Positions 59,601 to 64,000 of a stretch of 64,000 bases of DNA are shown here, piece after piece. The notes beneath the pieces are model-generated. The model saw only the letters and a program-made list of their open reading frames with translations. It had not been told where the DNA came from and did no database searches. Origin of the DNA: Arenicola marina (Eukaryota; Annelida; Polychaeta; Arenicolidae). Every line of letters begins with the position of its first letter. Positions within the stretch are counted from its first letter, which is position 1. A program made the translations under genes and the position numbers. Where the stretch lies: NCBI GenBank assembly GCA_964019135.1, contig OZ025255.1:27467188-27531187 (forward strand). Reading direction: 5' to 3'.

Positions 59601-62600
59601 TATAGCGGTGACTGAGAGGATGATGTGACTAACCTGGCGTATATAGCGGTGACTTAGAGGATGATGTGACTAACCTGGCGTATACAGCGGTGACCGAGAG
59701 GATGATGTGACTAACCTGGCCTATATGGCGGTGAATGAGAGGATGATGTGACTAACCTGGCGTATATAGCGGTGACTGAGGATGATGTGACTAACCTTGC
59801 GTATATGGCGAAGGCCAGCATTATAATGACACCGATGTAGGAAGACAACATCTCAGTGCTCTGGTGAAAGAGGTCCGGTTTGCAGTATATGAGCTCGGGA
59901 GACATGTCTTGTCTGGCAAACATGTTCTGGTAGATTCTGGCTTTGTCGGCAGGGGACGCTACTGGTCGTCCGGTGGTCGTCAGATGTTGCACCTTAAGGT
60001 GAACCGGTTCATCGCCTGTAAAGCAAACAAAAACTGATTACCTGGAATACATTATATGGGTAAATGAAAAAGGAAGGTGATAGCTGACATTAGTTGGTTT
60101 ATAATCGTCAGATATCATGAAATGTCGTCATTATCTAATCTGCATCATTCGTTGTTCCTACTGCCGGTCAGCAATGGATAACTAATAGCCAATAGTTTAA
60201 TACCGGATAAAATAAACGGTGATGACTTTTTTTGACTTGATCCTTGTCGCGGTTCCCACAGATGACTCACAGAAAACCTCATAATGTTTGTCCCCATAGT
60301 GTTTGTCCCCATAGTGTTTGACCCCATTGTGTTTGACCTCATCGTGTTTGTCCCCATTGCGTTTGTCCCCATAGTGTTTGTCCCCATACTGTTTGACCCC
60401 ATTGTGTTTGACCCCATTGTGTTTGACCCCATTGTGTTTGTCCTCATTGTGTTTGTCCCCTTTGTGTTTGACCCAATAGTGTTTGACCCCATCGTGTTTG
60501 ACCCCATCGTGTTTGACCCCATCGTGTTTGTCCCCATTGTGTTTGTCTCCATAGTGTTTGTCCCCATTGCGTTTGTACCCATAGTGTTTGACCCCATTGT
60601 GTTTGACCCCATCGTGTTTGTCCCCATTGCGTTTGTCCCCATAGTGTTTGTCCCCATACTGTTTGACCCCATTGTGTTTGTCCCCTTTGTGTTTGACCCA
60701 ATAGTGTTTGACCCCATCGTTGATGACCCCATCGTGTTTGTCCCCATTGTGTTTGTACCCATAGTGTTTGTACCCATACTGTTTGACCCCATTGTGTTTG
60801 ACCCCATTGTGTTTGTCCTCATTGTGTTTGACCCCATCGTGTTTGACCCCATCGTGTTTGTCCCCATTGTGTTTGACCCAATTGTGGTTGACCCCATCGT
60901 GTTTGACCCCATAGTGTTTGTCCCCAGTGTTTGTCCCCATTGCGTTTGTTCCCATACTGTTTGTCCCCATTGTGTTTGTCCCTAGAGTTTGTCCCCATAG
61001 TGGATGCCCCCATTGTGTTTGTCATCATGCTGTTTGTCCCCATAGTGTTTGTCCCCATTGTGTTTGTCATCATGCTGTTTGTCCCCATAGTGGATGTCCC
61101 CATTGTGTTTGTCATCATGCTGTTTGTCCCCATAGTGTTTGTCCCCATTGTGTTTGTCCCCAAAGTGTTTGTCCCCATTGTGTTTATCCCCATTGTGTTT
61201 GTCCCCAAAGTGTTTATCCCCATTGTGTTTGTCCCCATTCACATCAAACTTTCTTACGTATTTTGGGCGGTTCGCTGGTGACGGCGGTCCATGTCAGATA
61301 CATGATGTAGACACTTATCAGGGTCGCCTGCAGTAGACCGGAGTTCTTGTTAACTGCAAAATAACAATCATGATCATCCAGAGTGAAACAAAACTTAAGA
61401 CAACAACTAAGTCAACAACTATTTTAAAGTAAAGAAACCAAGCTGAATCACCGAGACGTTCGCTCTGTGGTTAATGGTCACACGCAATATTAAATATCAC
61501 AAAGAAAACACTTGCTGCCGGTTAAACTGATACCAATGAGTTTTTTATACTATATTATGGATTCCAGAACTTCCTGCGAGTTCAGAATGAAGATTGATTG
61601 ATTTCTTGCAGTCACTGTGAGAGGGGCTGGTGACCTAGCTTGGACGACATGACTCACATGTCCTCGTACAGGGTAGCACGGAGAGGACGCACAGGATGAC
61701 ACAGATGCCGGCATTGACTCCGATGAAGATCTTGTTCTCCAAGCAGTCGTCCCAGGTTGTAAAGAAGAGGAAGAGAAGGAAGGTTCCCACGGCAGCCACC
61801 GTGGCGAAAACCGCGGCGAAGAAGTACAGCCCTGAAGCACACGCACGGCATTCTGGGTAACTTACTGAGAACAGGACCAACAGTCTGGGGGATATACTAA
61901 ACACACGCACGGCATTCTGGGTAACTTACTGAGAACAGGACCAACAGTCTGGGAGATATACTAAACACACGCACGGCATTCTGGGTGATTTACTGAGAAC
62001 AGGACCAACAGTCTGGGAGATATACTAAACACACGCATGGCATTCTGGGTGATTTACTGAGAACAGGACCAACAGTCTGGGAGATATACTAAACACACGC
62101 ACGGCATTCTGGGTGATTTACTGAAAACAGGACCAACAGTCTGGGAGATATACTAAACACACGCACGGCATTCTGGGTGATTTACTGAGAACAGGACCAA
62201 CAGTCTGGGAGATATACTAAACACACGCACGGCATTCTGGGTAACTTACTGAGAACAGGACCAACAGTCTGGGGGATATACTAAACACACGCACGGCATT
62301 CTGGGTGATTTACTGAGAACAGGACCAACAGTCTGGGAGATATACTAAACACACGCATGGCATTCTGGGTGATTTACTGAGAACAGGACCAACAGTCTGG
62401 GAGATATACTAAACACACGCACGGCATTCTGGGTGATTTACTGAAAACAGGACCAACAGTCTGGGAGATATACTAAACACACGCACGGCATTCTGGGTGA
62501 TTTACTGAGAACAGGACCAACAGTCTGGGAGATATACTAAACACACGCACGGCATTCTAGGGGATTTACTGAGAACAGGACCAACAGTCTGGGAGATATA

Positions 62601-64000
62601 CTAAACACACGCACGGCATTCTGGGTGATTTACTGAGAACAGGACCAACAGTCTGGGAGATATACTAAACACACGCATGGCATTCTGGGTGATTTACTGA
62701 GAACAGGACCAACAGTCTGGGAGATATACTAAACACACGCACGGCATTCTAGGGGATTTACTGAGAACAGGACCAACAGTCTGGGAGATATACTAAACAC
62801 ACGCACGGCATTCTGGGTGATTTACTGAGAACAGGACTAACAGTCTGGGGGATATACTAAACACATGCACGGCATTTTGGGTGATTTACTGAAAACACTT
62901 ACTGAATACACGCACTGCATTCTGGTTAATTCACTGAAAGACTAGAGGCTTTCAATATCGATCGCTGTCTTGTTATGCTCTCACGTTACGTGAATAGTAT
63001 ACCATTAGACCTAGCCTGGTTTGGTTTCTACAGGTCACACACACTTACCCGCACTCCAACAGACGTTTCCCTTGTTCCCGTCTAGTCCTCTCGCTCGGTG
63101 AGACCTTGGATCACGAGATCACAACGAGACTCAACAGTTAAGTAGAATATATCGCGGTCCTCTCCGAAGTCATTTATGGCCTCGAAGAAGATGCATATAC
63201 AGAGTCGTGTAATCAATTACAACATTCTTAGTAAAGAATAAACACTTAGATACACAGAGCGACACATGCAAAGATCTCAATTGGCAATAAATAAAAGTCA
63301 AAATAATAACAACGGCAAGACAAGCTACGTATGGCAAGGCAAGGACGTAAGACGATGCATATAAGTTCTAGTGTCGATCATTGCTCGCGCAGAAGCCGAA
63401 ATTTCAACATAATAAATATATAAAAACTTACACAAACTCAATAGGAGCAATCTAAATCACTGGGGCACACGGAATGCGATTGCAGCCAGGAGAGCAAAAA
63501 TATGAGAAGTAGTATTGCGTGGTACAAGAACAGCGAGTGAATAAAGAATGAAAGATACCCACCATCTGCAGTGCCACGAGTGCGCGAAGTCCACCAGTAG
63601 GATAAGTTGTAGCATAATAAAGAGGAAGCCTCCAGCCATGCCTATGTACATCCACACTGTAACACAGCACAGGTACATGGTAATGTACATGCACACTGTA
63701 ACACAGCACAGGTAAATGGTAATGTACATCCACACTGTAACACAGCACAGGTACATGGTAATGTACATGCACACTGTAACACAGCACAGGTAAATGGTAA
63801 TGTACATCCACACTGTAACACAGCACAGGTAAATGGTAATGTACATCCACACTGTAACATAGTACAGGTAAATGGTAATGTACATTCACATTAACATAGT
63901 ACAGGTACATGGTAATGTACATGCACACTGTAACACAGCACAGGTAAATGGTAATGTACATCCACACTGTAACATAGTACAAGTAAATGGTAATGTACAT
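50144..64000 (-). CDS. SERINC: serine incorporator (SERINC/TMS family), partial, at least seven exons in the window
   Basis: SERINC proteins are multi-pass membrane proteins linked to serine-lipid synthesis and lipid scrambling. Exons on the minus strand, in order: 63563-63656, 63049-63104, 61658-61831, 61258-61353, 59796-60015, (51492-51522, uncertain), 51094-51232 and 50144-50633. Family landmarks appear in the correct order: [30 protein letters not shown] with [57 protein letters not shown], and [12 protein letters not shown] with NRDFS. Phases match at every junction except between 59796 and the downstream exons, where a small exon is missing or unrecognised. The N-terminal exons lie beyond the right edge. 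The ending is unusual: about 116 residues follow NRDFS, where the family normally stops. Most introns contain a minisatellite lying against a splice site. Which vertebrate SERINC it matches best was not determined. Confidence 0.93.
50771..51100. repeat. 81-bp minisatellite carrying the SERINC donor site, 4 units plus part
   Basis: Units start at 50771, 50851, 50932, 51013 and 51094. On the minus strand each contains the exon end and donor (ATGTGGTACAA|GTAAGTACA or a close variant) and a second GTAAGT inside the unit. The last unit is the real exon-intron border. Confidence 0.95.
51094..51232 (-). CDS. SERINC: SERINC exon with YSYSFFHF motif
   Basis: Acceptor GGTATTTAG, 45 codons flanked by two bases on each side, donor TACAA|GTAAGT. 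The segment [19 protein letters not shown] is one of the most conserved parts of the family. Confidence 0.93.
51233..52111. other. SERINC intron, unique sequence
   Basis: AT-rich sequence holding the possible micro-exon. A further acceptor-like tract (TTTGCTTATCAG, near 51921) has no convincing exon after it. Confidence 0.45.
51492..51522 (-). CDS. SERINC: possible SERINC micro-exon
   Basis: A 31-bp segment with acceptor TTTTGAAG and donor TTTCG|GTAAGT reads [10 protein letters not shown] and joins the 51094-51232 exon in phase. Its start phase (0) does not fit the end of the 59796-60015 exon (two bases left over), so another small exon would be needed between them. Confidence 0.45.
52112..59808. 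repeat. 39-41-bp minisatellite of about 190 copies carrying the SERINC donor site
   Basis: 7.7 kb of tandem units. On the minus strand each reads as the end of the 59796-60015 exon (ATATACGCCAG), then GTTAGTCACATCATCC, then a CTCAGTCACCGC link. The rightmost unit is the true exon end (ATATACGCAAG|GTTAGT). Unit types of 41 and 39 bp alternate in blocks that recur, so copying occurred in blocks. Confidence 0.97.
59796..60015 (-). CDS. SERINC: SERINC exon (variable loop and [13 protein letters not shown] membrane segment)
   Basis: Acceptor GCTTTACAG. Two bases complete an arginine codon, then 72 codons and two bases follow to the donor GCAAG|GTTAGT. The loop is family-variable; the last part is a membrane helix. 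Confidence 0.9.
60016..60283. other. SERINC intron, unique part
   Basis: About 270 bp of AT-rich intron between the acceptor of the 59796-60015 exon and the 15-bp array. Nothing else was seen in it. Confidence 0.6.
60284..61240. repeat. 15-bp minisatellite abutting a SERINC donor, about 64 copies
   Basis: Units of the type GTTTGTCCCCATTGT run up to 17 bp from the donor at 61257. The unit is a multiple of three without stops on the minus strand, giving periodic five-residue readings ([10 protein letters not shown]) in every frame. They are not treated as coding. Confidence 0.96.
61258..61353 (-). CDS. SERINC: SERINC exon with NSGLLQA motif
   Basis: Acceptor TATTTTGCAG, 96 bp, donor AATAC|GTAAGA. 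It encodes [19 protein letters not shown], a family signature and membrane helix. Confidence 0.94.
61658..61831 (-). CDS. SERINC: SERINC exon with two membrane helices
   Basis: Acceptor GTGCTTCAG, 174 bp, donor ACAT|GTGAGT. It encodes GLYFFAAVF, a hydrophobic helix, [11 protein letters not shown] and a second helix ending VLSVLPC. Confidence 0.94.
61835..62940. repeat. 64-bp minisatellite abutting a SERINC acceptor, about 17 copies
   Basis: Units of 64 bp start directly upstream of the acceptor of the 61658-61831 exon. On the minus strand each unit repeats the polypyrimidine/acceptor lead (GCCGTGCGTGTGTTTAG), where the true site reads GTGCGTGTGCTTCAG. The exon itself is not included. Variants (GCATGG, TAGGGG) recur in blocks. 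Confidence 0.95.
63049..63104 (-). CDS. SERINC: SERINC exon with VCWSAG motif
   Basis: 56 bp joining in phase on both sides: acceptor ATCCAAG (weak pyrimidine tract) and donor GCGG|GTAAGT. It reads [10 protein letters not shown], the position of the SRAWYAG motif of human SERINCs. Confidence 0.75.
63105..63562. other. SERINC intron
   Basis: AT-rich intron of about 460 bp without a minisatellite; no other feature seen. Confidence 0.6.
63563..63656 (-). CDS. SERINC: SERINC exon with DFAHSW motif
   Basis: Acceptor TGTTACAG, 94 bp, donor AGATG|GTGGGT. It encodes the membrane helix [19 protein letters not shown] followed by AHSW, one of the strongest family signatures. Confidence 0.93.
63644..64000. 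repeat. 39-bp minisatellite carrying the SERINC acceptor, about 9 copies in the window
   Basis: Each unit on the minus strand contains TGTGTTACAG|TGTGGATG (or a close variant), meaning the acceptor plus the first bases of the 63563-63656 exon. The leftmost unit is the real exon start. The array runs past the window edge. Confidence 0.95.

Noticed and set aside
60145-61310. Long open frames on both strands in the 15-bp array
   Set aside because: They are low-complexity periodic readings inside a SERINC intron.

Overview
This is animal nuclear DNA: the genes are broken by GT-AG introns, the intergenic DNA is long, and tandem repeats fill roughly a quarter to a third of the window. The best guess is a marine invertebrate, most likely an amphioxus (Branchiostoma). 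The main clue is that several minisatellites are built on exon-intron borders, which I recall (from memory, unchecked) being described for amphioxus genes. No species-diagnostic sequence was recognised, so this stays an inference.

Layout, left to right. 1-2414 is a 17-bp minisatellite. 2415-5540 is non-coding DNA with homopolymer tracts and an (AT)n run. 5540-7160 is a 26-bp minisatellite with higher-order structure, which switches directly into a 21-bp minisatellite at 7160-9515. 9520-21060 is mostly non-coding; the exception is a candidate two-exon 3' end of an unknown plus-strand gene (14173-14750) with a poly(A) signal downstream. 21195-23630 (minus) is a large C2H2 zinc-finger exon with possible 5' UTR exons at 23758-23801 and near 27013. 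Two related hAT-type MITEs lie between those exons.

28379-41364 (plus) is the three-exon gene for 5-formyltetrahydrofolate cyclo-ligase (MTHFS). Its 12-kb first intron holds a MULE-type DNA transposon gene (PHD, FLYWCH and MULE transposase parts). A 1477-bp segment of that gene is present four times in near-perfect tandem. The intron also holds a second MULE remnant and a tRNA-derived SINE-like unit. 42808-45055 (minus) is a two-exon gene for a proline-rich, disordered protein with a coding minisatellite. 45.9-47.1 kb is a 31-bp minisatellite.

50144 to the right edge (minus) is a SERINC (serine incorporator) gene whose first exons lie beyond the window. Seven of its exons were placed by splice phase and family similarity, plus one uncertain micro-exon. 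The main finding is here. Five tandem arrays (15, 39, 41, 64 and 81 bp units) sit directly against SERINC splice sites, and at least three carry a copy of the neighbouring splice site in every unit. The largest, about 7.7 kb, carries close to 190 donor-like copies. The SERINC protein also has an unusual tail of about 116 residues after the usual family C-terminus.

The host genes are functionally unrelated (folate metabolism, a probable transcription factor, a membrane protein, a disordered protein). Their shared feature is repeat expansion at gene borders.
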